64,000 bases of DNA from contig CALNVZ010002100.1 in the NCBI GenBank assembly GCA_940671915.1, positions 6,897,956 to 6,961,955 of the forward strand, in the 5' to 3' direction. Below the pieces are notes generated by a model. It saw only the letters and a list, made by a program, of their open reading frames with translations. It was not told where the DNA came from and searched no databases. Shown here one piece after another: positions 12,773 through 24,187 of the stretch. Source of the DNA: Paracentrotus lividus (Eukaryota > Echinodermata > Echinoidea > Camarodonta > Echinidae). Made by a program: the position numbers and the translations under genes. Every line of letters begins with the position of its first letter. Position 1 is the first letter of the stretch.

Positions 12773-12866
12773 TTTAACCTGTTGGAGACGAGCTGATTTG
12801 CTATAACACACATTTCCCATAGACCTCAGCCCGAATATATTCAGGCTCAGTCCCCAATGGGTTAAA
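12773..12866 (+). mobile_element. TTTAACC MITE, best-preserved copy (94 bp)
   Basis: The ends are inverted repeats: TTTAACCTGTTGGAGAC on the left, and reverse complement TTTAACCCATTGGGGAC on the right. The interior includes CGAGCTGATTTGCTATAACA and CATTTCCCATAGACCTCAG. Three other copies are in the window (5841, 14614, 37039). Too small to encode anything. Confidence 0.8.
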
Positions 12867-14186
12867 CCAGGTCATATGTACATGATCTCATCTACATACG
12901 TGTTGCATTTTTTATCTCACAATGGGGGCATTCATGGTCGATTCTAAAATTTTAACAGGAATGTGAGTCATGATTTAAATTGCAATTACCAAACGCAAAT
13001 TTTTGACAATAAACAGTACATCGCTGATTGTGTTCTGTGTTTTGCGATTCCGTTTTTAAAGTATCATGATACATGTTCCTGTTTAGATTTGTACCTCAAT
13101 GGAATATCTTTTCTCTTCTCATTTTCTCTTTATATTCACCCTCCTTTTTGTTGGCCATTCACTTCATGGCATCTTCTTCATGTTTTCCTTATCATGCTGT
13201 GTATCACTCTGCCTTCATGTCTTGCTATTCATACCAATTAGTTTGTTGCATTTTGTGAGTCTGCCTCTCCGCGCACGTGCGCCAAACTTTCGCCATAGAC
13301 CTGTGTACATTAATTACAAAAACGTTGAATTTCTACTTTTATAATTCCCCATATCTTTTTAATTTATCTACGAATCGAACCAGTTGAAAAAGAATATAAA
13401 TATTGAATATACATGTAAAATATTGACCACATAATTTTCTTCGTATCTTCTTTGGAATTCTGGCCTTTTTTGTTTGAAAACACCCTTATTGTTCTTTTCA
13501 CACAAAATCTGAAAGCCCCAAATAACACGTGTTTCTATGGAGAAAGATGTCAAACCACAGTGACAAGGTGTTTTTTGTTGATTGGTTAGAAGTGTTTCTT
13601 GTGGCGGAAATGAACCAGTTGAAATGTCTAATAGAAGAGTACGATTTCATTGTTTGATCTATCTATTCTTCTTTCCTATTGGCTGTATAGAATTCTGGCC
13701 TTTTTTATGAATATAAGTGCTTCCTTTGGGGTCATGAAGTTACTCGGAATCTAATGCCAATTCAAATTACGCATTTATACACTTGCAACGAATGCTTACG
13801 CTGTTACACAATCGCAATTTTATTTGATTTGAACTGTTTTGAAGGTTTAGCACTCAGGTTTTTTAATTACATTTACGTGTTATTATATATTTTGTTATAT
13901 TTAAAAGCTTAAAAGAAATAAAAATTGATGTATTATTGATTATTAATATGTGATCTCTTGTTTATTTAGACTGATCACTAAATTGGGTATGTCAGCGCAC
14001 GCGTACCAGCGCGTACAGCTAAGTGTCTTTCTGGTGACCTTCATCTACGCAGATGCAACAAATTGGCCGAAACTTTTTGACATGGGTCCATTTCTCCCTT
14101 CCTTATATGGGATATTTCATCTTCTGTAATTCTCTTGAATATCCTTTCTTGATGTCTTTCTATTTTTTCACTATGTTTCACTGTCC

Positions 14187-14190
<4 letters not shown>
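12867..14190. other. Non-coding stretch, no gene recognised
   Basis: The three overlapping frames at 12963-13344 encode hydrophobic, low-complexity peptides without motifs. The phrase GAATTCTGGCCTTTTTT occurs at about 13455 and again at 13690, hinting at a repeat. No convincing exon. Confidence 0.4.
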
Positions 14191-14230
<40 letters not shown>

Positions 14231-14324
14231 TGTCTCTCTCTCCTTTTCATTTTTCTTTCTTTACCCTGGCTCCCTTCCTTCTATAAACCTTTATTTTCTT
14301 TGTCAATTTCCTTCTCCCCCCCCC

Positions 14325-14364
<40 letters not shown>

Positions 14365-14371
14365 TTCTCTC
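14191..14371. repeat. (CT)n microsatellites
   Basis: Uninterrupted CT repeats at 14191-14227 and about 14331-14356, separated by C/T-rich sequence with a C-run at 14313-14325. The frames at 14041-14286 on both strands are artefacts of this. Confidence 0.95.
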
Positions 14372-14613
14372 CCATGCTCCCTTAGCATTAATTTATCTGC
14401 CCTTGCCTTTCCTTGGCTCATTAGGCTTAATAGCGACAGGTGCATATCTATAGATTAAATAATTAACCTTGTTTAGGTCTTCACTTATAACGGATCAGTT
14501 TATCTCATAGAATCTGCATTCATTTATGAGCAAAATATAATATCTAGATGTATGTTCAGACCAATCAGTCTGTGTGGCTTGAACCACATTCAATGAATAC
14601 TTGTAGGCATTCT

Positions 14614-14710
14614 GAACCTGTTTGAGACGAGCTGATTTAGCTATAACACACATTTCCCATAAACCTTGACCCAAATAGTTATATTCGGGCTCGGTCCTCA
14701 ATGGGATAAG
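14614..14710 (+). mobile_element. TTTAACC MITE, second copy
   Basis: Reads GAACCTGTTTGAGACGAGCT, then TATAACACACATTTCCCATA, then TCGGTCCTCAATGGGATAAG. The length and order match 12773-12866. The terminal repeats are slightly decayed. Confidence 0.75.
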
Positions 14711-14984
14711 GGGCATGTAATGTGTCTCTTTTCACTGAAGGCCTATAGAGAGGTCACAACCATTGTACTAATTTCTGGTTAACATTATGAACAGCAATAT
14801 GTTTCACATACATAAAAGTCAAAGTGACAGTTTACCTCTTTAAGCTTAGCCGGAGTAGATACATGTGATATCTACATAAGATGTGAAACTACTCGATAAT
14901 AACAACATGTCCAGGTATTCTTGCAATTCATTTAGAGAATCCCTTCAGAGTACAGTCCTCTTGTGTTTTGTTGTTATTTGTAAC

Positions 14985-15057
14985 AGACCCTATTGGGAAA
15001 ACTACCCCAGAAATAGGATTGCTGTTGGGGTATAGGGTTAGGGTAGTTGTCCAAGAC
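14985..15057. mobile_element. Fragment related to the GGACAAYTACCCC palindromic family
   Basis: GGGAAAACTACCCCAG, then GGTTAGGGTAGTTGTCC, resembles the more complete copies at 28036 and 54195. It lies at the start of the duplicated-acceptor region upstream of the RAB27 exon. Confidence 0.45.
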
Positions 15058-15074
15058 ATACAGGCCTTTGAAAT

Positions 15075-15472
15075 GGTATTCATATTACTATTTCTATTTG
15101 TTACAGAAATGCTATCCATGTTCATATTTCTATTTGTATTAAGGTTCACATGCATGTTTCTAATTGTAACAGACACATACATTGTAGATCTCTGATAGTA
15201 CATTTAGGAGTCCTAAAACAAAAGGTTCCATACCTTGTTTTTAATGATGCTAATCTATTTTCACCTTTTTTGTTACTGAATGCTAACCATGTTTATATTT
15301 CTATTTAACAGACACATAGATCTTTTACAATAATATAGTACATATAGGAGAGCTAGAACCAAGAAATCCCATACTGCGTCTTTAGTGATGACATCCATGT
15401 TTATATTTCTATTTGTAACAGACACATAATCCTTAAAATTTCTATCTTTGTTTCTATTTCTTTCTGTAACAG
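15075..15472 (+). repeat. Tandem copies of the RAB27 exon's 3' splice-acceptor region
   Basis: The acceptor used by the exon at 15473 reads TTTCTGTAACAG followed by ACACATAG. Near-copies (TATTTCTATTTGTAACAG plus ACACATA) end in AG at 15172, 15311 and 15421, with a more diverged one at 15106. Between them an about 110-140 bp unit recurs (TAGTACAT-TAGGAG, then CCATAC, then CATGTTTATATTTCTATTT). Only the last copy continues into RAB27 coding sequence, and the others hit a stop or lose homology within a few codons. They are therefore candidate decoy acceptors. Confidence 0.75.
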
Positions 15473-15555
15473 ACACATAGACCAAAAGGTGCAGACCCAA
15501 CAACGAGAGGTCAAAGGGTACATCTACAATTATGGGATACAGCCGGGCAAGAAAG
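15473..15555 (+). CDS. RAB27: RAB27 small GTPase, exon with G3 (WDTAGQE) motif
   Basis: RAB27 GTPases bind effectors on secretory granules and lysosome-related organelles. The exon is in phase 0 and reads PKGADPTTRGQRVHLQLW followed by DTAGQER, the switch-II G3 motif. This closely matches human RAB27A's [21 protein letters not shown] from memory of the family. The acceptor AG is at 15471-15472 and the donor GTGAGT starts at 15556. The exon ends two bases into an Arg codon that the next exon completes (AG|G), followed by FRSLTTAFF. The preceding exons (P-loop, switch I, about 55 residues) were not found in the window. Confidence 0.92.
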
Positions 15556-15587
15556 GTGAGTGTAATCGCTCAAGATTGAGATTTAAA

Positions 15588-16051
15588 GGGAAAGTTCACC
15601 CTGGGTTTAAATTTGTTTTTAAAAATGGAGAAAAATAAAAGAAAAATATGAGTGAAGGTTCGAAGAAAAACTACCAAAAAATAACTAAGTTATGAATATC
15701 TAATTTTTGATTTTGTGACATCACATGCGAGCTTCTCTCCAATGTGTTGTGTATGGAAATTCCATAAAGTGTCATTTTTTTCAGAAGAATATTAATTAAA
15801 CCTATGCTCATATACATACCTGTATGAAACTGACCTATTCATTTATCAAGAACCATGAAAAAGACAAATTTATGGAATTTCTATACGCAACACATGGGAG
15901 AGCTGCTCGCATGTGACGTCGCAGAATCAAAAGTTTAAATATTCATAACTTTGCTATTTGGGGGTCGATTTTTTTTTTCAAACTTTTATTCATATTTTTC
16001 TGTAATTTTTCTGCAATTTTTAAAACCAATATAATTTCAGGGTGAACTTCA
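15588..16051. mobile_element. MITE with GTTCACCCTG terminal inverted repeats
   Basis: Starts GGGAAAGTTCACCCTG and ends CAGGGTGAACTTC. Long sub-terminal arms are also complementary: TTATGAATATCTAATTTTTG and CACATGCGAGC on the left, against GCTCGCATGTG and AAAGTTTAAATATTCATAAC on the right. About 460 bp, non-coding, starting about 32 nt after the RAB27 exon's donor. Confidence 0.85.
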
Positions 16052-16204
16052 GAGAAAACTGTCCAATACCATGTGTGGTCTCTTATTGACTGGTTCTTAT
16101 GAATAACTAGTCTTAAAATATAGCCCTTGAGATAAGTCTCATTAATACAGTGAATAAATTAGTCTATAATTTTATATGTATAAGGAATCTAATTTTTTTT
16201 TTTT

Positions 16205-16440
16205 TTTTTTTTTTTTTTTGGAGGGGAAAAGTAACTTCTTTTGCTATACTTTGTTACATAGTTATTGTGGTGTGAAATAAATGAGTTGTGAATTAATGTG
16301 TTATTATTCAAATGGGCCTACATTGTGTGACTACACAGCTCAGAATGGTGCATTATGGGGTAGGAACTGGGCCAGATTTGAGTAGTTGAGGACTTGAGGT
16401 GGTGCTACACAAGGCTGCTGGTTTGTATTTGCTCCAATGT
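16205..16440 (+). repeat. Interspersed repeat shared with 48236-48452
   Basis: Shared phrases in the same order are GAGGGGAAAAGT, TATAGTGTGAA-like, AATAAATG, CAAATGG-CCTACATT, GACTACAC, GCATTATGGG, GAGATTTGAG, GACTTGAGGTG and ACAAGGCTGCTGGTT. A T-run at about 16192-16219 borders the 5' side. Family unknown. Confidence 0.7.
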
Positions 16441-17913
16441 TTTATTTGTAGGGAGCCAAAAGGTCATTAGCTTGAAATGGAATTGTTAACGTCCAACTGA
16501 CCCTCGGCAGATTACTTCTTTTGAAATGTCAAGCTCTGTTATTGTAAACTTTGTCTGAAGATCTGTACATCTGCTGTAAAATTCATTTAAATATTCTTCA
16601 AACTATTGTGCCTTGGGGCAATGTGTATATTCTGAGGGAGCTGAGAAGACAAGATGATGGGAAGAAAAGGGGAACAGGAGGGAAAAAAATAATTGAAAAA
16701 AAAGTTGAGAGACAGGAACACAAAGAGAGATGAAGAAGATGGAGAAACATACATGTATGTGAAGATAAAAAAGGGAATAGAGTTTGAGAGAGAGGGAAGA
16801 TATGAAAAAAGGATTTTAATGGAATTGGAATCACGTATGAAGTAATGTTTGAGGGGAAGTTTGGAATTGGGAAATGGCTATCACATTAACAAGAAATGCT
16901 CAGATGATTCAAATTTCCTGAATACATAATATAAATTGCAGTGATTGCAATCATCCACATTTTCTTTTCTTTTTTTTCAAACCATTGGGGAGTTCATTTC
17001 ATCATCTTAACTATAGCAGGGTATTTATTGCTTTTTTTTAAAAATCCAACCATATGTTATTTATGCTGGACTGGGTGACATTTCCAAGATATCTATGATA
17101 AGATTCATTCAAAAAGCTTTTCTTTTGTGTCCATAACATTGGTTAGAAAAGTAACATCCAACCACGATATTACTACTCATGCTTTTTTTTAAGTATGGAA
17201 GGGTAAAACTAGTACATGTATCATTAAAATTTTGACAGCATTTCTGTTGGTGAACTTGTACTAATGACGGTTTTGTAATGCAGGTCTTGTTTTCTGGAAA
17301 GATAATAATGGACCTCAGTTGTTTACCAATAACTTCAAATGTTACCCTTGAGCCTCATCAGCATAGATTGCATGCATCATGTTTTATTGACTGAACATGA
17401 TTCAGTTGATAGACATATCTAGACTTTTTGATTAATGAATATTTAATATGAAGATGTGCTTCTACTCCTCACCTCCTGTTCAGTCAGTCATTGTTCTTGC
17501 TCCCCCAAAGTTCTTTCCAACTCATTTTATAATTTTAGAGGAATTTTATTGTAAACATGTATTTTGTTTTTGTGCATTGTGAAACTTCAAGAAATTGATC
17601 AAAATCCTGTCAGGTTTAAGAATTCATTCCTTCTTTAGAAAGTTTTTTATTAATAATAAGCAGGCATCTACTTTTCATCATTGGCAAACAAACAAACAAA
17701 AATAAAACAACAAAAAACATGCCAAGACAAAAATGATCACACAAACATTAATCTGTCACCCTCACAATCATCATCTCCAACCATGAAGGAAATCAGTCGA
17801 GATCATGGGATATCAAAGAAATCACAATCTATGGATAAATGTCATCAAACATTCATAAAAACCAGGGATGATTTTAAATTACTGGTGCTTGCAGAGATCC
17901 CAGCATCAATACA
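16441..17913. other. RAB27 intron, no further feature recognised
   Basis: AT-rich. A purine-rich patch at 16630-16810 generates the frame at 16598-16834 (minus). No exon or structured repeat seen. Confidence 0.5.
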
Positions 17914-18304
17914 TTAAAGAGAAAGTGTATAGTGGGAAAGATGAACAATATTTCTTATTATTTGAATGCTATTTAGGAAGAATTTCATAGTAAAAAGGTC
18001 CACCATAAAGGATTGCTCTTCAATTGCCCTAATAGTCATAATATGACCAAAAATATACCCCAAACAGCTGAAATGTTTGGGCCAAACATTTTGTGTTGTC
18101 TGATACATGCATTTTGGTGTCAGTACTTATGATTCTGAGAAGTATTGGGTTAATTTATTGATTTCTTAACGTTTTGGTGATTCCAAAAACTCTCATCACA
18201 CAATGATGCTTATAAAGGTAAACTGTTATCAACCATTCCAAAGCACTTTTAGAGAGTGTCTTCCACATTTCATTCTCATAACCAGAACAATAATTTCACT
18301 TTAA
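17914..18304 (+). mobile_element. TTAAAG-ended MITE family, copy 1
   Basis: About 390 bp, colinear with 22908-23308 (shared GGATTGCTCTTCAATTGCCC, AATAGTCATAATATGACC, ATACCC-AACAGCTG). Ends TTAAAGAGAAAGTGTATAGT and TTTCACTTTAA are inverted. The minus frame 17914-18108 is the counterpart of the minus frame in the other copy. Confidence 0.75.
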
Positions 18305-19199
18305 TAATAACTGCAGCGGAGACAGTACATCGCCATGTTTATTATGATAGACAGTACTGACATTTTCTTCTGAATTACAAATGGCAAAATATGAAATAGA
18401 AAAAATGTTTTATTTTTACAACTGAACAAATCAAATATTAAAGCCTTGTTCAGACTTAACACTGTATAACCTGCATGAAAATACTTTTGTATATTTGTAG
18501 AAAAACTTGAGTTTAAATATGTGGTAAGGTGTTAAAAGTTTGTGTGATCAAAATATGAAACACAATATATGCTTAAATCTCTTTTCTTTTTTTTTTTTCT
18601 TTTTTATTTATTTATTTTTTTATTTATGTGGCAATCATGTTTATGTAAAGCTGGCCTATAACCTCATTTCTACACTATTAAAAATGTTAGATATAAGTCT
18701 CTATCTAAATGTAACTCCTGATAGCCAGATATTTCAACATATATGTTTTGATTAGATTCTATTACCTTGGTTTGATTCATATTTTTGTGATATATTGAGA
18801 TACATATTTAACATTTCACTTTAATAGCTAACATACAATTTTAAAAGTTTTCAATAGTGTATTAAAAAGATTTTAATTTAATTATACTATTCCTGAAGGG
18901 ACACAAAAATAAAAATAAAAAAAATGCCTGTATACATGTGCTCAGATTTATTAATTTAAAAGCAAATAATATATGGTTTCAACCTTTTGATGAGAACTAT
19001 TTTTGTAAAGGAATTCTCGGTGCCTCTAGCGTCTCCAATGCCCCTCTCTTTTCCTGGTTTGTATTGTGATAGCTCGTATAGATTTTTGTAGGGGGTGTAA
19101 AGGAAGTGGTGAGATAATGGTACAAATTATGTATCTTGTCATCATGCTTGAAGCAATATATTCACTATGATGGATGCACAATTTTAGGAGCGAGATGAA
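18305..19199. other. RAB27 intron, no gene seen
   Basis: AT-rich sequence with a T-run near 18582-18625. Nothing coding recognised. Confidence 0.5.
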
Positions 19200-20235
19200 A
19201 AATTGTCTTGATGTCGCCAGATTTATGAATTTGTTTTCTCTCTGACATCTACATTTACACTTATATTAGCACTGCCTCTATCACTCTCTCTTGCATGTCT
19301 TTCTCTTTCTTTCTGTTAAACTATTTCTTTGAACAGCCTCTTAGTACTTCTATACAGTCCTTATATTTACAAATTGTCTTGATATCCACAGATTTATGAA
19401 TTTGTTTCTCTCTGACATCTACATGTATGCTTATATGAGCACTGCCTCTCTCTCTCTCTTGTGCGTCTTTCTTATTCTCTCTGTTGTGAAACCATATCTT
19501 TGAACAATTCCTTGGTACTTATATAGTCCTTATGTTCACATTCCTCTACCTCTCTTTTCTCTCCCTTTTGCCATCTCTTTCTCTCTCATTTTCTCCATAT
19601 TTAGCTTTCTCTCTCTCTCTTTCAATCTCACTGTATTTTACTCTTCAACTGCTTCTTATTCTTGTATCATGCTCTATTTGTTGGCCTCTCTCTTTTTAAA
19701 GCTCCCTGTATAGTCCTTATATTCCTGTCCCTCTACCTCTTCTTTTGCCATCTTTTTCTCTCTCCCTTTCTCTGTCTTTTACCCCTTAAACTACTCTTTA
19801 CTCTCCATATCACTGTCTATTCATCGGCTTCTCTCTATCTAAATCTCACTATATAGTCCTTATATTCCTCCTTTCTCTCCCTTTTCCATCTCTTTCTCTC
19901 TCCCATTTTCTCTCTATTTCACCCCTCAAACGGCTTCTAATTCTCCATATCATCCTCTATTAGTCAGCCTCTCCTTTCTCTGCTTTTCCATCTCTTTCTT
20001 TATCTTTTGCTCTGTATTTCACCCCTCAAACTGCTTCTTATTCTCCAATTCATCTTCTATTCATCGTCCTCTCTCTATTTCTGTACTAAGATCTCCCTTT
20101 TTTTTCTCTCTCTTTTTCCCCATCTCTCTCTCTCTCTCTCACTCTCTCATTTTCTCTGTATTTCACCCCTCAATCTACTCTTTACTCTCCATATCATTCT
20201 CTGTTGGTCGGCCTCTCTCTATCTAAAGCTCACTA
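19200..20235. repeat. Two blocks of pyrimidine-rich tandem repeats
   Basis: Block 1 (19200-19545) has two copies of an about 175-bp unit starting AAATTGTCTTGAT and containing AGATTTATGAATTTGTTT, CTCTCTGACATCTACAT and GCACTGCCTCT. Block 2 (19620-20235) has five diverged copies, anchored by CACCCCTCAAACTGCTTCTT at about 19645, 19785, 19921, 20022 and 20165 (spacing 100-145 bp). The open frames at 19662-19856 and 20007-20306 are by-products. Confidence 0.8.
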
Positions 20236-21054
20236 TACCTGAGACAGGGCTTGAGGCATCTGTCATCTTCCGTTACACCAATCTGAGATGCAGGCTCCTC
20301 GTGTAATTTCTACCTCTGCAGCCTTCATCGTACAAGCTACATGCATTCCTATAGATATTGCAGTTGGTCACTGTATTCATTGATGTGTCAACTTGACAGA
20401 GTCAGGACTATTGTTGTTATAAAGTCTATGTGCTGATAAACTTAGCTAATCCAATTTCATACGTTCAGCGCACATTTACCTCATATACTTTTCCATTAAA
20501 GGTTTTTCCTTTTTTATATATACATTTTCATTTTCTATACACATTACCAGAAGAAAAATAATGTTTCAAATTAGCAATTAATTTTTTTTTTAAAGAATTG
20601 TATGTGTATACAGCAATTAACAGTTTTATGAAAAATTCGTAATTCAACAGTCTGTTCCATGTTACGTGTAAGTTCAGGAAGATAGAGGTAACTCTATAAA
20701 AGTGAGATGATCATATTTTCTTTCTCCCTTTTCATGAAATTATGTGGAAAACATTGGGATTTGAAAACAAAATGTTAGAGTAAGATTAATTTGAAACAAC
20801 ATTTTTGGATAAAGTGATTGAGATATATATCGGGGTAACAATGTTCCAAGAAAGAAACTCCAAATAGAAATCCTCTACAACATAATGGATGTGAAATTTT
20901 TGGATCAAGGACACGATCCAAACCAGTTCATGTTAAATTGCCCTTGGGATGAAGAAAAGAGCACCCATGAAGCCATTAGCTTTATAAGGTGAAGAACCAA
21001 ATGCCAAGAGGCCTTAGTTATATCAGTATCATCATCAACAGATTTACAGACTGA
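20236..21054. other. RAB27 intron, no feature seen
   Basis: AT-rich spacer without a recognisable exon, RNA gene or repeat structure. Confidence 0.5.
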
Positions 21055-21525
21055 CATGGAGCCCTGTAGGTGTTTCTTCACCAGCTCGAGCTAAAAAAAT
21101 AGCGCGTAAATAGGTGGATCGGGAAAAAACATGAAAAAAGAAACCAGTCCTGCGCTTGCTCAAGTTTGAGCTTCAGTTTTGCATCAACAACCTGACCTGA
21201 CCTTGAACGAAACAATCCCGATATGTATTGCGCACATGGAAACTACCGCTAGCGTATACACGCACAGGTACATGATTTCGGAATTTTCTCGAGCTAGTGC
21301 AGCACCCCGCAATATAGGGCACTATTTCGTGCTAAAACCGCAAACCAGCTCGAGTTTTTTCAAAAAAAGCCTAAGATGACTGGGACTGGGATTGCCTCCA
21401 AATTAGTGCGCTATATGAGAAAAAAGCCAGATCACCTCTGATCGGGCTAATCCATCAGATCGCAAATAGGGTGCTATTTAAAATAGCTTGAGCTAGTGCA
21501 GCACTGCTTAGTGACATGGAGCCGA
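21055..21525. mobile_element. GC-richer block with AGCTCGAGCTA repeats, probably a mobile element
   Basis: The phrase GACATGGAGCC occurs at both edges (about 21055 and 21513) in the same orientation. Inside, CTCGAGCTAGTGCAGCAC at about 21288 recurs as CTTGAGCTAGTGCAGCAC at 21486, and CAGCTCGAG occurs at 21082 and 21343. The composition stands out from the AT-rich intron. No coding signal; family unknown. Confidence 0.5.
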
Positions 21526-22907
21526 TTGTGGTGGGTTATGCGTGGGCTTTGCTTTTTCCCCTCATCCGTGGATCGTAATGTAGCAGATACCGCAGATTGA
21601 TCTAAATACGGGTTTTAACTCGCTGTGGTTTAGGTTTCATGCCGCTAATCATCATGACAAATTGAACATGCATAATTACGAATTTATAGCAGTTGGGAAA
21701 AAGTTTTTTGTTGTAGGAGGAAGCAATCACTGTGAACCAATTGGACTTTGAATTGGCTTGTATTGTAGATTCAGTCAAAAATTTTCAAAACTTCCAAGTC
21801 TTATGTTCTTCAATAGTCAGTTGTCCACACAAGTTTGCGTCTTCTCCAATGCAACAAAGCTCAAAATTTTATTGTCCGAAACAGAAATCCTCTTTGCCCA
21901 ATTGATCGTGGGCCTGGTAGCATATAATATTTTTAGCAGCAGATAATTTTCACCATCAACTCAAACAATACCAATAAAATTATCAACAATTTAAGACAAC
22001 ATTGAATGGATAATAACCTGTAAAAAAAAAAAGTTGAAGCGCCAAAGATTAATCAGTGCAGTACATTTTGCTGCCCATTATTGTTAGATGAAACAGATGT
22101 CTTTCTTCATCTTAAGTCATTACAGAGAGATACACTCATTATGAAGAGATTATAGCATTTACAGAGTAATCACTCTCTGCAGATGTTGTAGTGACAGGAT
22201 AGATTAGGTTTTATTGCGAAAAGGTACACAGAGAAATTTAAAGTTAAAGGTAAAATTGACATTGTATTTTAGTGAAAAGTACAGTAAATTCCACTTTTTA
22301 TTTGGACAAATTTGTCTGTTTTTTTTACAGGTGGTTGCTATGTACAGGTTATGTATAAATTTTCAATCAGTTTTTTTTTTAATGCAGGGAATTCAGAGCC
22401 ATTTTAGCCAATATCAAGCTTGTATAATTTAGCATCTGTGTAATACTGCCACCTCAGTCCTGAACTACCCATATTGCTCATTTATTGTTCCTCAAATGCT
22501 GGAACTTGCAACGGTATTATTTTAAATCATTCCTTCGATGTAGAAAATTTAAGAGAAGTAAGAATGGGGGGAAATCCCTTTCTCCTAGATATATATCTAG
22601 AAATGCGCTTTGAGCGAAATAACAAAACATGGTGTGGTATTTCAGGAGAGTGAAGGCTTCGAACAAATGTTATCAAACCTGCCTCGATAATTTGACAGCC
22701 ATCATTTTAACATTTTATCTGTAATTGGTACATCTTCCTTTTCATTCTCAATGTACAAATCAATCTCAAGGATAGTCGCAAGGGACACAGATGTTTGTGG
22801 GGGAGTGATAGTATTGTCTTACGAGTGATCACACCGTTACAGCATCGGAGACACAGCTGAAATTACGGCCATCATTATCCATCATGGTGGCATCTTTAAC
22901 CCAGCTT
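21526..22907. other. RAB27 intron, no feature recognised
   Basis: Only short frames without motifs (21758-21946, 22214-22432). No splice-bounded exon resembling RAB27. Confidence 0.5.
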
Positions 22908-23308
22908 TTAAAGGGAATCTAGTGTAATGGGAAGGTCTGGGGAAAATGAAGAAATTTTTTTTGAGATTTCCTGTTATTTTCATGCTATTTGGGAAGAATA
23001 TCATGATAAAGAGGTCCACAAGAAAGGATTGCTCTTCAATTGCCCCAATAGTCATAATATGACCTGAAATATACCCAAACAGCTGCATGTTTGGGTCCCG
23101 AACATTTAGTGTTGCCCCAAATATGCATTTCTGTGTAAGTGCGTGTGACTCAAAGCTGAATTGGGTTGATTTCTTATCATTTTGGTGGTTCCAAAACCTC
23201 ACAGCACAAAATAATGCTTAGCTGAACCGTTATCAACCTATCCAAATCACTTTTAGACAGTGTCTTTCACATTTCTTCACCTCTCCCAGTACACTAAATT
23301 CTCTTTAA
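22908..23308 (+). mobile_element. TTAAAG-ended MITE family, copy 2
   Basis: Starts TTAAAGGGAATCTAGTGTA and ends AGTACACTAAATTCTCTTTAA, a terminal inverted repeat of about 25 bp with few mismatches. The interior is colinear with 17914-18304. The minus frame 22882-23202 follows the element and has no known domain. Confidence 0.8.
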
Positions 23309-23476
23309 AAACAGTCTTTGCTGATGGAATTCGAAATAAGGGTAGCCCGAAAAGAGGTTATTTGTCTGAAGTTGTTTTTCTTTCACTGCTGAGTGGGCAG
23401 GGGAGTATGATGTAGGGAGGATGGTGTGCATCCAAAAAGGAATACACGGTCAATATGTAGTATCCAGAATAAATGT

Positions 23477-23816
23477 TATGCATTGTTCACACAGAGCAGA
23501 GTTGGGAGCACGAGTTTGAACACCAATTTTTTAAAGTCGTATCGAGGTCGAAACTACTCGTATGAAGCCCCATGACAAACAGGATTAACTCAACTTCACT
23601 CATTATGCACTCTTTCAAACTTGAGACGTATTCGAGCAGTACTTGGTACTACTCGTTGCTCACTCTTTGCCCACTCTTTGCTACTCGTATTGTGCTCTGT
23701 TTAATTCGCATTTGACTCTGGACAAACTTGAAAAATAATGTACTGTACAACTTAGAGCTCGCGGAAGCTCGCAGGGACCCATACATCCAGCTCTCCTCTG
23801 TGTGAACAATGCATTA
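23477..23816. mobile_element. MITE with TGCATTGTTCACACAGAG ends
   Basis: The left end TATGCATTGTTCACACAGAG and the right end CTCTGTGTGAACAATGCATTA form an almost perfect inverted repeat. The interior holds TACTCGTTGCTCACTCTTTG-like short repeats. 340 bp, non-coding. Confidence 0.85.
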
Positions 23817-24057
23817 GAGGAATGATGGAGGTATCGAGAATTAGGAAAGGGGCAATAGAATAGTTAGATTGTGATATATACATTTTTTTCGGGTGGGGGA
23901 TGGGTTTTAGCTCTACTTGATGAAGGTAAAGGAGAATAGGTGAATAATGCCTGTATCTTTTTTTTAATGAAGGATCAACAATGAGAGATATATAAAGGAG
24001 GAGTATAGGAAGAAACAAATAAGCAAATATAAGGATGGAATATACATGTACACTACA

Positions 24058-24187
24058 GGGGTGTGATTCACTAACAGCTAAAATCAATCCCTAATATGGA
24101 CATAATGGAAATATATCATGGCTATTGGTCCTAAAATTGATCTTATCCCAGTTGGGATTGATTTTTAGCTGTTAGTGAATCACCCCA
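24058..24187. mobile_element. 130-bp palindromic element
   Basis: GGGTGTGATTCACTAACAGC plus TAAAATCAATCCC on the left is mirrored by GGGATTGATTTTTAGCTG plus TTAGTGAATCACCCC on the right. Non-coding. Confidence 0.85.

Noticed and set aside
14995-15010. GGGAAAACTACC as a possible P-loop (GKTT) of RAB27
   Set aside because: The preceding residues do not form GxxxxGK, and the sequence belongs to the GGACAAYTACCCC repeat family.
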